Below are positions 25,413-34,401 of a stretch of DNA of 64,000 bases, one piece after another (within the stretch, counting starts at the first letter, position 1; each line of letters opens with the position of its first letter). A program made the translations under genes and the position numbers. Below the pieces are notes generated by a model. The model saw only the letters and a program-made list of their open reading frames with translations, was not told the DNA's origin and searched no databases. The stretch comes from Hebobacterum sp964559435 (lineage in GTDB: Bacteria > Armatimonadota > Hebobacteria > Hebobacterales > Hebobacteraceae): NCBI GenBank assembly GCA_964559435.1, contig CAZLHI010000014.1, positions 1 through 64,000 of the forward strand, in the 5' to 3' direction.

Positions 25413-26371
25413 CGCTCCAGCCTCCACGGCTTGCGGCGGCGGAACGGCTCGTGGAACTGGTTCCCCAGCTTGCCCTGCTGTTCGAGATGCACCATGCAGG
25501 CGCGCATGCAGCCCGCGGCCCCCTCGATCGCCCGGCCATAGTCATAGCTGGGAGAAAGCTTGTATTTCTGCGCCGCCCATACGTGCTGATTGAAGCCCGC
25601 TTCATCTTCAGGCGTCATCATGAACGGGTTCGTCTCGTGCCTGCCCCCGCAGAAGGCGCGGCTGCACTTCTCATAGTCGATCAGGCCCCATTCCAGCTCC
25701 CGGCCGGCTACGGTCACCCTGACTGTTTCCGTACTGCTGATCGCCTCGCCGGAGCAGTCCTTCGCGCATGACAGGCACCGGTCGCACAGCTTCCCCTCGA
25801 ACAACGGATTGGGTTCCAGTGGCGCGTCGGTGAGCAGCGCGGCCAGCCGCTGGCGCGGCCCGTACTCGGGGGTGAGCAGCAGCTTCCCGTACCCAATCTC
25901 ACCCAGGCCCGCGCAGAAGGCGGCGATGCGGAGGTGCACGACGACGTCGGGCGCGGGCTTGTCGGGCGACACCGCACGGCTGAAGCCCGGTCGAGGCGGG
26001 CCGACGATTGACGGGTCGTTCCCCAGTATGTCCGTGCCGGGCCAGGGCCAGTCATTCGGCATGGGTACCGCCTCGTATCCCTGGTCCTCGATCCACCGGC
26101 ACACATCCCACAGCACCATCGGCTGAAGCACGTGGTTTATGCCGGCGTACCCCATGCCCGAATAGGCGATGAAGAACGTGCCCTCCTCCACCCCCCTCAG
26201 CGCCCCGCGCAGGATGCGAAAGCCGAACACCACCATTGCCTTCGCGTCCGGGAAAATGTAGCGCGGATCCATCTGCTTCGGCGCCCCCTCGAACCGGTCC
26301 ATTGAGGCAATGCCCACGAGGTCGGCGCCCGCGCGACGAGCGTACTCTTTCACTTGCGGTGCCGTCAGCAC
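25409..26371 (-). CDS. QueG-like 4Fe-4S oxidoreductase
   Basis: A 320-residue protein resembling epoxyqueuosine reductase and reductive-dehalogenase-type corrinoid/iron-sulfur proteins. The N-terminal part has GADLVGIASMDRF and the central GLGEIGYGKLLLTPEYGPRQRLAALLTD is the QueG/dehalogenase hallmark. The cluster motif C-x2-C-x2-C-x3-C is seen in CDRCLSCAKDC, with extra cysteines later (CSRAFCGG, CMRAC). It lacks the C-terminal HEAT repeats of QueG. The GTG start at 26371 has AGGAG 6 nt upstream. The stop overlaps the U32-like gene's start, suggesting the two act together. Confidence 0.78.
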   Translation of the reverse strand: MLTAPQVKEYARRAGADLVGIASMDRFEGAPKQMDPRYIFPDAKAMVVFGFRILRGALRGVEEGTFFIAYSGMGYAGINHVLQPMVLWDVCRWIEDQGYEAVPMPNDWPWPGTDILGNDPSIVGPPRPGFSRAVSPDKPAPDVVVHLRIAAFCAGLGEIGYGKLLLTPEYGPRQRLAALLTDAPLEPNPLFEGKLCDRCLSCAKDCSGEAISSTETVRVTVAGRELEWGLIDYEKCSRAFCGGRHETNPFMMTPEDEAGFNQHVWAAQKYKLSPSYDYGRAIEGAAGCMRACMVHLEQQGKLGNQFHEPFRRRKPWRLER

Positions 26372-26607
26372 CTACTTCTCCTGGCGCGACAACTTGTTCC
26401 GGAACCTCCTCTTACCTGCCGCGGAACAGTTTCCTGCTCGCCCGCGCCGTTCGGGAATGAGGAAGGGATCGGCCGGGCCGCGCGGCCGGCGCGCCAGTGC
26501 ATCGTCCACAGGTCGGGAGGAGGTGAGAAGAGATGGGGATTTTGTCGCTCCGGGAGTCCGCGCGGCGGCGGAGGCGGCCCTGTTCCGGCCAGGGCCTGGG
26601 CGAACCC

Positions 26608-27312
26608 CTAGGCGTCCACCAATTTCCTGCCGATGGCGTAGCGCGCGGCCTGGAGGCGACTCGCCACGCCGAGCTTTTCAAGCAAGTGGGCGACGTGGGT
26701 TTTGACGGTTTGCTCGCTAATGGTGAGCCGCTCTGCAATCTCAGAGTTCCGGAGTCCCTGAGCCACAAGCCGCAGCACCTCAAGCTGGCGCGGCGTGAGG
26801 TCGACATCGCCGTCCGTTGAGGCCGCCTGAGAAGAGGGCCCGCGCGCGAAGTCGGAATAGAGCTGCTGCGTGAGTTCAGGCTGAATCCAGGTCGCTCCGA
26901 CGAGCACCTTTCGAATGACATCCACCATCTGCGCGGGAGCCATCGTCTTGAGCATGTAGCCGCTCGCGCCGGAGCTGGCCGCCAGCGCCAGGTTCTTCGT
27001 GTCGGGGAAGTTCGCAAGCACAACGATACGGCACGCTGGGCAGAGCTCGCGGAATCGACCCATCACATCGTTGATCGGGCCCTCTCCAAGAAAAGCATCC
27101 AGCAGGATCAGGTCGGGCTGGGTTCTCTCGGCCAGAGCGATTCCGGTTTCTACTGACTCCGCGTCCCCGACCCACTCGATCTCTTGCATTGCTTCCGCGA
27201 GATACATCCGCAGCCCCATGCGGAAAACCAGTTGATCGTCTACGCAGATGACCCGGACGGATCTCACGGGGCTACGCCTGCGTGGTGCCTGCTTGGTCTT
27301 GCTGATCGTCAT
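26608..27312 (-). CDS. NarL/FixJ-type response regulator
   Basis: A 234-residue two-domain regulator. The receiver (about 18-135) has acidic residues D25 and D26, the phospho-acceptor D72 in LILLDAF and K122. The LuxR-type helix-turn-helix (about 170-225) has LTPRQLEVLRLVAQGLRNSEIAERLTIS and VKTHVAHLLEKL. No histidine kinase is encoded nearby, so it is an orphan. The gene ends with codons for AIGRKLVDA, sharing a nearly identical 26-bp sequence with the U32-like locus at 24371. Confidence 0.9.
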   Translation of the reverse strand: MTISKTKQAPRRRSPVRSVRVICVDDQLVFRMGLRMYLAEAMQEIEWVGDAESVETGIALAERTQPDLILLDAFLGEGPINDVMGRFRELCPACRIVVLANFPDTKNLALAASSGASGYMLKTMAPAQMVDVIRKVLVGATWIQPELTQQLYSDFARGPSSQAASTDGDVDLTPRQLEVLRLVAQGLRNSEIAERLTISEQTVKTHVAHLLEKLGVASRLQAARYAIGRKLVDA

Positions 27313-27541
27313 ATCTCAGCCGTCCGTGCGCCCTCCGCTGTTGCTTCCCCCTCCGGCCAGGGCCTGTCCTCACCACCCTCCGTCACGGCCAGATGTGTTT
27401 TTCCACGTTTCACCCTCAATATGTAGTATCTTCGGGGCATGAAGTGTCACTCTCTTAGGCGATTGCGCCCGGCTGCGCAAGACGGTACCCTTATGCCACG
27501 GGGCCTGACTGCTAGGCATTCTCAGAGGGAACGAGAGAACC

Positions 27542-27901
27542 ATGCTCAGCAATATCACAGGCGGCCTGGTCGCCTACTACTTTGGAATTGCCATAGTCGG
27601 CATACCCGGTCTAATAGGCGTGATCCTGATGGGGAGGCTCCACCGGGCGGCGCTTAGAGACTGCCGGGCACTGCGAGAAGAAGTATCCCGTGCAGAGCAG
27701 GCAACGGGGAGAATCCGGTGCCTTCTGTCCGACCTGGTCGCTGCAATGAATCTTAGCCTCGAGTTCTGCGCAGCAAGCCCAGGTCTAACTCATCAGAAGG
27801 AGATCGAGCAGATCCGCCTGGCGGCGGCGGAGGCGGTAAACGGAAGCCAGCCGACTCCCCATCCGGTGCCGCCGGCTGACCTGTTGAGAGAGGACGCCTA
27901 G
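27542..27901 (+). CDS. Small single-pass membrane protein
   Basis: A 119-residue protein with one N-terminal membrane helix (about residues 9-31, AYYFGIAIVGIPGLIGVILMG), then a soluble helical region with coiled-coil character (34-60) and a Pro-rich C-terminus. No family is recognised. The leader before ATG 27542 is weak (GAGAGA). It is divergent from the response regulator and convergent with the MscS gene. Confidence 0.5.
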   Translation: MLSNITGGLVAYYFGIAIVGIPGLIGVILMGRLHRAALRDCRALREEVSRAEQATGRIRCLLSDLVAAMNLSLEFCAASPGLTHQKEIEQIRLAAAEAVNGSQPTPHPVPPADLLREDA

Positions 27902-27945
27902 GGGCACAAGCCGACCTTGCGTATGCGAGGTGACAGAGAAGTCGG

Positions 27946-29025
27946 CTAAGACCTCGCTCCCGGCGCCGGGTACCGGAGTGCGATGCTGATCTCTGTCCCG
28001 GATGGCACGGAATATCCTGCCCGCTCCAGACCGGCCTTGATCCGAACCGGTAGTTTCTGCTCGACAAGGGTATGCCTTCCGGGTATGGAGTGGGTTTCCA
28101 CCCTCAACACGCGGGCATATGTCTCGAAGCTCTCGACCCCCTGTGTCTCCGGCGGCTCCCAGAACACGCTGAACTCTCTATCGAAGTCGGAGAGTACGTC
28201 GCGCACAAGCTTCTGCGCCTCGGCCGACTCTTCTACCGGCAGGGGCACGGTAATCGTGTGAGCGACGTAATTGTCAGTGAAGTTCTCTGCGCTGCTGATG
28301 CTGCCGTTGGGGAAGTAGCGTAGCTCGCCGTCCGGCTGTCTGACAGCCGTCATCCTGAGCCCAAGCCGCTCGACCCGTCCGAACACCCCGTTGATCTTCA
28401 CGAGGTCGCCGACCGCATACTGGCCTTCCATCGTGATGAAGAATCCCGAAATCACGTCCCGCACGAGGTTCTGCGCGCCGAAGCCGACGGCGAGACCGAG
28501 GATGCCCGCGCCGGCGAGCACCGGCGTCAGATCCACTCCGTACTGGCGGAGAACGGAAAGCGCCGCGACGAAGATGACGACGTATTTGACGGTGTTTTCG
28601 CCAAGGAGGATCAGCGTGGTCACGCGCTGGCGCTGCGCCTCCTCGCCGATTCGCGCGCCGGCCGTGTCCGCGGCCGCGCGGATTACTCGCCTGAGCACGG
28701 TGTAGACGATCCACGCGATGGCGATCGTCACCAGCGCGCGGGTCGCAGGCCCAAGCTCAACGCCGAGCCGGTGGATGATGAGATAGGCGGCTACGAAGAC
28801 GATGAGTCCCTTCAGTACGCCGTCCAGGATGATGTAGACCGTGGCCGAGCGCCGGCGCTGCTTCTCGTCTTCGGCCCTTGAGGCGGCTCGCCGCGCCCCC
28901 CACCCTACGACCTTGCTCAGCGCCGCGTAGACGACCCAACCGACCAAGATGATCGCGACGACCTCCAGCGCCCGCTGCAGCTCGTCCGCCAGCACGTACT
29001 CGCCGAGCCTATCCACAACCCTCAT
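27946..29025 (-). CDS. MscS family mechanosensitive channel
   Basis: A 359-residue small-conductance mechanosensitive channel-like protein. About four membrane helices (near 15-40, 62-85, 93-112, 140-160) precede the pore-lining helix and the diagnostic MscS segment ILGLAVGFGAQNLVRDVISGFFI, followed by the beta-domain stretch YAVGDLVKINGVFGRVERLGLRMT. These channels release solutes on hypo-osmotic shock. ATG 29025 is preceded by GGAGG 10 nt upstream. The frame remains open upstream but there it only shadows the nitrilase gene. Confidence 0.9.
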   Translation of the reverse strand: MRVVDRLGEYVLADELQRALEVVAIILVGWVVYAALSKVVGWGARRAASRAEDEKQRRRSATVYIILDGVLKGLIVFVAAYLIIHRLGVELGPATRALVTIAIAWIVYTVLRRVIRAAADTAGARIGEEAQRQRVTTLILLGENTVKYVVIFVAALSVLRQYGVDLTPVLAGAGILGLAVGFGAQNLVRDVISGFFITMEGQYAVGDLVKINGVFGRVERLGLRMTAVRQPDGELRYFPNGSISSAENFTDNYVAHTITVPLPVEESAEAQKLVRDVLSDFDREFSVFWEPPETQGVESFETYARVLRVETHSIPGRHTLVEQKLPVRIKAGLERAGYSVPSGTEISIALRYPAPGARS

Positions 29026-29066
29026 GCCAACGCGACCTCCTCGCCTCGTGTCCCCAGCAGGTTGGT

Positions 29067-29933
29067 CTACTGGGGGTGCTCGTCCTTGCCCATACGTATC
29101 TCGCGGATTATCTTCTCGTAGTGAGAGCGCAGGAATTCGGGGTGCTCGGCGCTGGCCAGCGCATAGCGGCCGTCGGCCGCCTCCATGTCCAGGCGCGCGG
29201 TGATGACCGTCTCGCCGTACCAGTCGGCCTCTGCAAGTGACAGCCCGGTGGGATGCTTGATGAAAGAGCCCCCCGACGAGGACTGGCGTCCTCGGTAGTC
29301 TTGTCCCACGGTATTTGCGCAGCAATGGAAGATGGCGGAGTTGGGGCCGGCCGGCTGTGTCGCCCGTCCGGCGGCGCGCTTCCACCACAGCGCCTCGATC
29401 GTCTCCGTTGAGCAGGCCGGATGGAAGAGGATGCGCGCCCCGGCCATCGCCGGCAGTCGGTACAGCTCCGGGTGCCGGCCGTCTCGGCAGATCACCATAG
29501 TCGCAACGAAGCCCTGCACTTCGAAGAGGGACAGCTTGTTTCCGGGACGGCAGTATCTTCGCTCGTCTTCTCCGGCCAGCTGTATCTTGGCATATTCGTG
29601 GATGATCTCTCCCTTGGGGTCAATGACGTGCGCTAGGTTCAGCAGCTTCTCCTTGCCGCCGCGGCGTTGCATGGTCCCGCAGATGACGTAGATGCCGACG
29701 TTTCTTGCAGCCTCCTGGACTCGCGCCAGGGCTTCCTCCACCGCTGCCGCGTCTAGTTCGACCAAATAGGGGAAGTCGTAGCCGGTGAGGTTGGCCTCCG
29801 GGAACAGGATGACATCGCTCCCCTCTCCGGCTGCGATAGTAATGTGCTCGAGCGTCCGCTTCAGGTTCCGCTCGACGCTCTGAGCCCAATGCTGCTGTGA
29901 AACCGAGACCTGTAGGACATTCTCACCGCGCAC
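29067..29933 (-). CDS. Carbon-nitrogen hydrolase (nitrilase superfamily)
   Basis: A 288-residue nitrilase-fold amidohydrolase. The catalytic Glu-Lys-Cys triad is visible: E46 in LFPEANLTGYD, K116 in YAKIQLAG and C149 in MVICRDGRHPEL. The enzymes cleave C-N bonds of amides, N-carbamoyl compounds or nitriles; the substrate is not deducible. GTG 29933 follows GGAGG by 7 nt. It lies between an MscS channel and a Gfo/Idh/MocA dehydrogenase on the same strand, 27 nt after the latter. Confidence 0.9.
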   Translation of the reverse strand: MRGENVLQVSVSQQHWAQSVERNLKRTLEHITIAAGEGSDVILFPEANLTGYDFPYLVELDAAAVEEALARVQEAARNVGIYVICGTMQRRGGKEKLLNLAHVIDPKGEIIHEYAKIQLAGEDERRYCRPGNKLSLFEVQGFVATMVICRDGRHPELYRLPAMAGARILFHPACSTETIEALWWKRAAGRATQPAGPNSAIFHCCANTVGQDYRGRQSSSGGSFIKHPTGLSLAEADWYGETVITARLDMEAADGRYALASAEHPEFLRSHYEKIIREIRMGKDEHPQ

Positions 29934-29960
29934 GTTCTGCCCTCCTCTCCGGCTGGCCGC

Positions 29961-31031
29961 CTATGCAGGAATCGCCTCGAGGCGTCGCCTGAGGAACTCC
30001 TGGACGTCAACAGGCTGTCCCGTATGAGCGCTCTGGACCGCCGCGAAAAGAAGTGTCAGGCATTGCATGTTATCCTCTAGGGACGTCTGCATCTCGGGGC
30101 CGCCCTCGCGCCAATGTAGGAACTGCTCGGTCAGCCACTCGTTCATCCAAATCGGACGCCTCAGTAGGTCTATCCTCTCGACCTCCCACCTCCCCCTTGC
30201 GCCGCCCCTCAGGACCTGAAGCCGGCGGTTGTCGAGAATCGCGGTCCCATTCTCGCACTCTGCCCGGAAGTACTCGTGCTCCCAGCCGTTGAGCGTGGCA
30301 GCATTGGCGATGGCCCCTTCGTATTGACAGAAGACACCGTTTTCCATCTCGATGATGGCGAAGGCAGAGGTGTGGCCCTCAAATGGCAGGTCTGGCGCGT
30401 TCCATGTTCGCGCATACACCCTCGCCGCATTGCTTCCCGTGATGGCGCGGAAGATATCGAAGTGGTGGACTGACCCGTGCACGAGCAGCGCATCGTCGAC
30501 GCGCCTAAGTCCTGCGTAGCCACGAGCACGGCCTCGGCTGTCCGTGAACCGGCCCACGACCGCATTCACCCGGCCGAGCCGGCCGGAATGCACGAGATGC
30601 TGCAGGCTCTGCTGGTCCTGGTCGAAGCGATGGCTCATGGTGACACCCATCTTCCCGCCCGCGCCGGTGACTGCGCGGTAGAGCCGCACGCAGGCCTCCA
30701 TGGTGTCGGCCAGCGGCTTCTCGGACAGAATATCCATGTCGTGCTCCAGGGCGAGCTCGACCAGGTGTTCTCGCTGATTCGGCGGCGTCACGAGGATCAC
30801 GAAGTCCGCCTCGACGCTGGCGAAGGCCTCCTCGGCATCGGTGAAACAGCGCTCCCGGCTTATGCCGTAGCCCTCTATTGCGTTCTCCAGATGTTCGGGC
30901 TTGATATCAACGGCGGCAGCAGGCTCGAGCCTGCCTGCGCACACCAGTCGGGGCAAGAACTCAAAGCACCACTCTCGCCCCCAGCCGCCGGTCCCAATGT
31001 GTATGAAGCGATGAACGCGCTTGCCAGGCAC
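29961..31031 (-). CDS. Gfo/Idh/MocA family oxidoreductase
   Basis: A 356-residue dehydrogenase-like protein. The Rossmann start is FIHIGTGGWGREW, and the family motif SEKPLADT supplies the conserved E-K-P. The C-terminal domain carries DDALLVHGSVHHFDIFRAI, with the family H-x2-D pattern (HHFD), as in related sugar dehydrogenases. GTG 31031 has AGGAG 7 nt upstream. It is probably cotranscribed with the nitrilase gene 27 nt downstream, which suggests an amino- or amido-sugar substrate, though that is inference. Confidence 0.87.
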   Translation of the reverse strand: MPGKRVHRFIHIGTGGWGREWCFEFLPRLVCAGRLEPAAAVDIKPEHLENAIEGYGISRERCFTDAEEAFASVEADFVILVTPPNQREHLVELALEHDMDILSEKPLADTMEACVRLYRAVTGAGGKMGVTMSHRFDQDQQSLQHLVHSGRLGRVNAVVGRFTDSRGRARGYAGLRRVDDALLVHGSVHHFDIFRAITGSNAARVYARTWNAPDLPFEGHTSAFAIIEMENGVFCQYEGAIANAATLNGWEHEYFRAECENGTAILDNRRLQVLRGGARGRWEVERIDLLRRPIWMNEWLTEQFLHWREGGPEMQTSLEDNMQCLTLLFAAVQSAHTGQPVDVQEFLRRRLEAIPA

Positions 31032-31191
31032 TTCCTTACTCCTCTGCCCCGGGTCCCTGACGGCAACGCGGGCAGTCCCGTATACGGCTTTGCGACTGGT
31101 TCGCCGCCGAGCGTCAGCCCCCCTAGCGCGACGCTCAGAGTTGCCGGGCGCCACCTGCCCTGCGGCGCCAGTGAGGGGAGGCCTCTCTGCG

Positions 31192-31221
31192 TTGACACCC
31201 GCGAGAGCTGCGTGTTATACT
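31192..31221 (+). promoter_or_regulatory. Sigma70-type promoter of the CheY-like gene
   Basis: A consensus TTGACA (31192-31197) is followed after 18 nt by TATACT (31216-31221). Transcription would start near 31228, giving a leader of about 55 nt before ATG 31283. Confidence 0.72.
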
Positions 31222-31282
31222 GGCGCCACCGCGAGCAGCAACAGCACGGGGGTCCCCGCGCCCCGCCAGGAAGGTCGTCATT

Positions 31283-31693
31283 ATGCCCGGCAAGAAGATC
31301 ATGGCGGTCGATGACGAGCGCCATATAGTTCGCCTCATCCAGGTCAACCTCGAGCGTTCGGGCTACCAGGTCGTGACTGCCTTCGACGGTCCCGAGGCAC
31401 TCAAGAAGGTGGAGGCCGACAGGCCGGACCTCATCGTCCTCGACGTCATGATGCCCAAGATGGATGGCTTTGAGGTGCTTAAGCGCCTCCAGGCCAACCC
31501 GGAGACACGAGAGATCCCCGTGATCATGCTGACGGCCAAGGCACAGGACGCCGACGTCTTCCGCGGATGGGCATCGGGGGTCAGCGCGTATCTGACAAAG
31601 CCATTCAACCCACTGGAGTTGGTAACCTTCGTCAAGCGAATCCTCAGTGGACATGACGACTATGATGACGGAGAAAAGGTCTGGGAGGTCTAG
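31283..31693 (+). CDS. Single-domain response regulator (CheY-like receiver)
   Basis: A 136-residue receiver domain without an output domain. The phosphorylation site is complete: D10 and D11, acceptor D54 in VLDVMMPKMDG, T84 and K106 in TKPF. It would signal by protein-protein contact. AGGAAGG precedes ATG 31283 and a consensus promoter lies upstream. No kinase or chemotaxis gene is nearby. Confidence 0.93.
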   Translation: MPGKKIMAVDDERHIVRLIQVNLERSGYQVVTAFDGPEALKKVEADRPDLIVLDVMMPKMDGFEVLKRLQANPETREIPVIMLTAKAQDADVFRGWASGVSAYLTKPFNPLELVTFVKRILSGHDDYDDGEKVWEV

Positions 31694-31715
31694 CGGCCTC
31701 TGGGCGACGGCTGCG

Positions 31716-31928
31716 ATGGAAGAGAGGGCGCATAAGCGCCAGATGGCGTTGTGGCTGGCCCTCGTGTTGGGTGTGGCCGGTGGCGTCGCCGGCGCGATCT
31801 ACCTGCTGCGGCACAACGACGCGGCCCACCGAATGGATCGTCTGCTGCGCCGTTGCGAGGGCCGCATTCACAATATCGAGAGCAGTCTCGCCGAGCTTGA
31901 GTCCAGTCTGGGCTCGCCGCAGTCGTAG
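31716..31928 (+). CDS. Small membrane protein with coiled-coil tail
   Basis: A 70-residue protein with one membrane helix (ALWLALVLGVAGGVAGAIYLL) and a helical, heptad-like tail (IHNIESSLAELESSL), reminiscent of YtxH-type proteins. The start is uncertain: ATG 31716 avoids overlap with the receiver gene, but in-frame GTG 31647 and ATG 31653 would extend it across that gene's end. No good leader marks any of them. Confidence 0.45.
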   Translation: MEERAHKRQMALWLALVLGVAGGVAGAIYLLRHNDAAHRMDRLLRRCEGRIHNIESSLAELESSLGSPQS

Positions 31929-31954
31929 CCGTCTCGGCTCGTAGTCGCCTCTCG

Positions 31955-31982
31955 TTGACAAAGCCCCTTCCCACGCTACAAT
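31955..31982 (+). promoter_or_regulatory. Sigma70-type promoter of moaA
   Basis: TTGACA (31955-31960) and TACAAT (31977-31982) are separated by 16 nt, giving a start near 31989 and a leader of about 27 nt. Confidence 0.65.
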
Positions 31983-32015
31983 GGTCGGGTGATCCCTTGT
32001 GTCGTGAGTTGAGCG

Positions 32016-32996
32016 ATGAGCATTCCGGGCCGGCTGACCGACTCCTTCGGTCGCCGCATCGAATACCTGAGAATATCCCTGACCGAGCGTTGCGATCTTC
32101 GATGCTCCTACTGCCAGCCGGCAGGGCGAGCCGGCCGGCCCTCACATGATCTGCTCAGTACCGACGACGTGGCCGCCATAGCACAGGCTGGCGTGGCGCT
32201 GGGAATCCGCAGGATCCGGCTTACCGGGGGCGAGCCCCTGCTTCGCGCCGACCTCGAAGACATTATCCACCGCCTCAGTGTGCTTTCCGGGCGAGAGGAC
32301 CTGGCGTTGACGACGAACGGACAGGGCCTCCCTCGCCGCGCGCAGGCCCTTGCTGCGGCGGGCCTCAAGCGCGTGAACATCAGCCTGGACTCTCTCAATC
32401 CGCAGATGTACGCGGCGGCGACGGGCGGCGGATCCCTTGCCGCAGTCCTGAGTGGTCTCGAAGCGGTTTTGGCGGCCGGTCTCGACCCGGTCAAGATCAA
32501 CGTCGTGCTGGCCGGACGGGCGCCTCTCGACCAATCTGATCTGTCCGGCTTCGTGGGCCTCATACAGAGGCGGCCCGTGCACGTGCGGTTCATCGAGGCG
32601 ATGCCGACATGCTCTCACGCATCCTATATGCCGGCCGGGGGAGTGCTTGAGCAGCTCTCGCAGTTCGGCCCCCTCGCTCCCGTGCCAGGTCCAGACGGCG
32701 GCGGTCCAGCTCGCTACTATCGGATGGACGGGTCCATAGGAACGATAGGGATGATAACGCCCATATCCGATCCCTTCTGCGCCCGCTGCAATCGCCTTCG
32801 CATCAGCTCGCGAGGCGAGCTCTTCCCCTGCCTCTTCAGCCCAAAGGGCACGTCGCTTCTCGCCGCCCTGCGAGGCGACAAGCCGATCAGCGATCTTACC
32901 ACGCTCCTCAGGGATGCCGCCGCTGCGAAGCCGCTGCGATACGGCGATGTTGCCAGCCCACCACGGATCGCCGCAATGCACGTGATCGGCGGCTAG
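32016..32996 (+). CDS. moaA: GTP 3',8-cyclase MoaA (molybdenum cofactor biosynthesis)
   Basis: A 326-residue radical SAM enzyme. The N-terminal 4Fe-4S ligands are C26, C30 and C33 (CDLRCSYC), and the C-terminal cluster ligands are C255, C258 and C272 (CARCNRLR...PCLF). The AdoMet motif RLTGGEPLLR is present and the protein ends in the functional Gly-Gly tail (HVIGG). MoaA converts GTP to the cyclic intermediate of molybdopterin synthesis with MoaC, which is not encoded here. The gene has its own promoter, and the MFS gene follows after 18 nt. Confidence 0.95.
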   Translation: MSIPGRLTDSFGRRIEYLRISLTERCDLRCSYCQPAGRAGRPSHDLLSTDDVAAIAQAGVALGIRRIRLTGGEPLLRADLEDIIHRLSVLSGREDLALTTNGQGLPRRAQALAAAGLKRVNISLDSLNPQMYAAATGGGSLAAVLSGLEAVLAAGLDPVKINVVLAGRAPLDQSDLSGFVGLIQRRPVHVRFIEAMPTCSHASYMPAGGVLEQLSQFGPLAPVPGPDGGGPARYYRMDGSIGTIGMITPISDPFCARCNRLRISSRGELFPCLFSPKGTSLLAALRGDKPISDLTTLLRDAAAAKPLRYGDVASPPRIAAMHVIGG

Positions 32997-33014
32997 CTGC
33001 CAGGACCAGCGCCC

Positions 33015-34367
33015 ATGGCAGAGGCCGCTCAGGCTCGACAGCGCACCTACGCCCACACCCGCTGGAACTTCGTCGTAATCGTCCTGGACGCGGCCTTCTT
33101 CTTCGGGGGCCTCGCGTTCATCGACCCTGTCGCCGTACTCCCGGTCCTCATCGGCAAGCTCGGCGGATCCGACTTCACCGTGGGAACCGTGGGCACCCTT
33201 CAACGCGCCGGCTGGATCGTCCCACAGCTCATCGCCACCAGCTACGTCCTCCACCACAGGCAGAAGAAGAAGTTCGTCATGCTCCCGGTAGTGTTCTCGC
33301 GCCTCCCTTTCTTCGGGGTGGCGCTCGCCTTCATGTTGGTCCCAGCGGGGTCATCCCTTCAGGCGCTGCTGTTCCTGCTGATCGGCGTCTACGCGCTCTT
33401 CTTCTTCGGCGACGGGCTCGTCGGCGTGCCTTGGCACGACATCATCGCGCGGACGATCCCGCCTACCGTCCGCGGGCGCTTCTTCGGCAGCATCAACATC
33501 CTCGGCGGCATGTTTATGGCTGTCGCCGGTGCGATCGTGCGCCGTGTCCTCGCCGATCCATCGCTGCCGTTCCCCCACAACTACGGCCGCCTCTTCGTCT
33601 ACCTCTGCATCTGTATGGGTCTCTCCACCCTGTTCTTGGCGTTCATCAAGGAGCCACCCGGAACGGCTGTCGAGGAGCGCCATTCACTGGCTCGCCTCCT
33701 TCGGGCTGTGCCCGCCACCCTGCGGCGCCACCCCCTGCTGGCTCGCCTGATCATCGCGGAGAACCTCATGGGGCTTATCGGGCTGGCCATCCCCTTTTAC
33801 GCCGTGTTCGGCCATACCAGACTCCGGCTGCCGGAATCCATGGGGGGTGTTTTCATCTGGGCGGCCACGGCCGGGACCGTCTCTGCCAGCGTCGTCTGGG
33901 CCTATCTCAACGACCGCAAGGGGCCCCTGACAGTGATCCGAGGCGTCACGGCGTCGGGCCTATTGGTACCGATCGCGGCCCTCGGTCTTCCCTCGCTCGG
34001 GCGGGCCGTCAGCGCTGATTCGTACGTGGGATACGTCTACTGCGTCACCTTCCTGCTCAATGGCATCGCCATGGCCGGGGGCTGGATGGGGATCACAAAC
34101 TATGTCCTGGAGATCGCTCCCGACGACATCCGGCCGCTCTTCCTGGGGCTCGCGGCCACCCTCTCGGCCCCGGCCGTGCTCATGCCGCTATTGGGGGGAT
34201 TGCTGCTCCGGCTCATCTCCTACGAGACTCTCTTCGTCATCGCCGCTGCCGGTGGGGTATTGGCTGCCGCCTATGTCTTCACTCTCGAACGACCTCGCGT
34301 GACGGCCCACGAGCGCGCCGCGCTCGCCCCGTCCCCATCTCCCGCCTCTCGCCCGACGCTTGATTGA
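33015..34367 (+). CDS. Major facilitator superfamily transporter
   Basis: A 450-residue polytopic membrane protein with about 12 helices and a central basic loop (residues 205-235). Sequences such as GDGLVGVPWHDIIARTIPPTVRGRFFG and GGWMGITNYVLEIAPDDIRPLFLG resemble a bacterial MFS subgroup of unassigned substrate. It starts 18 nt after moaA with AGGA upstream of the ATG and may be cotranscribed with it. Its 3' end contains the promoter of the next gene. Confidence 0.85.
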   Translation: MAEAAQARQRTYAHTRWNFVVIVLDAAFFFGGLAFIDPVAVLPVLIGKLGGSDFTVGTVGTLQRAGWIVPQLIATSYVLHHRQKKKFVMLPVVFSRLPFFGVALAFMLVPAGSSLQALLFLLIGVYALFFFGDGLVGVPWHDIIARTIPPTVRGRFFGSINILGGMFMAVAGAIVRRVLADPSLPFPHNYGRLFVYLCICMGLSTLFLAFIKEPPGTAVEERHSLARLLRAVPATLRRHPLLARLIIAENLMGLIGLAIPFYAVFGHTRLRLPESMGGVFIWAATAGTVSASVVWAYLNDRKGPLTVIRGVTASGLLVPIAALGLPSLGRAVSADSYVGYVYCVTFLLNGIAMAGGWMGITNYVLEIAPDDIRPLFLGLAATLSAPAVLMPLLGGLLLRLISYETLFVIAAAGGVLAAAYVFTLERPRVTAHERAALAPSPSPASRPTLD

Positions 34368-34393
34368 CAAGCGCGGTCCGCACCCGCTATCTT
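34364..34393 (+). promoter_or_regulatory. Promoter of plsC, possibly giving a leaderless mRNA
   Basis: TTGACA (34364-34369) overlaps the stop region of the MFS gene, and TATCTT (34388-34393) follows after 18 nt. ATG 34402 is 8 nt beyond the -10 box, the same geometry as at the DUF763 gene, with no Shine-Dalgarno sequence. Confidence 0.55.
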
Positions 34394-34401
34394 CAGGCGT
34401 C

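Noticed and set aside
26533..26820. Plus-strand frame starting ATG 26533 with an excellent GGAGGAGGTGAG leader
   Set aside because: Most of it lies antisense to the well-supported response regulator, and its protein (runs of Arg, no fold) looks like a shadow. The strong leader is worth remembering but does not outweigh this.
29026..29388. N-terminal extension of the MscS frame
   Set aside because: It overlaps the nitrilase gene in another frame and lacks any leader; the channel family starts at ATG 29025.
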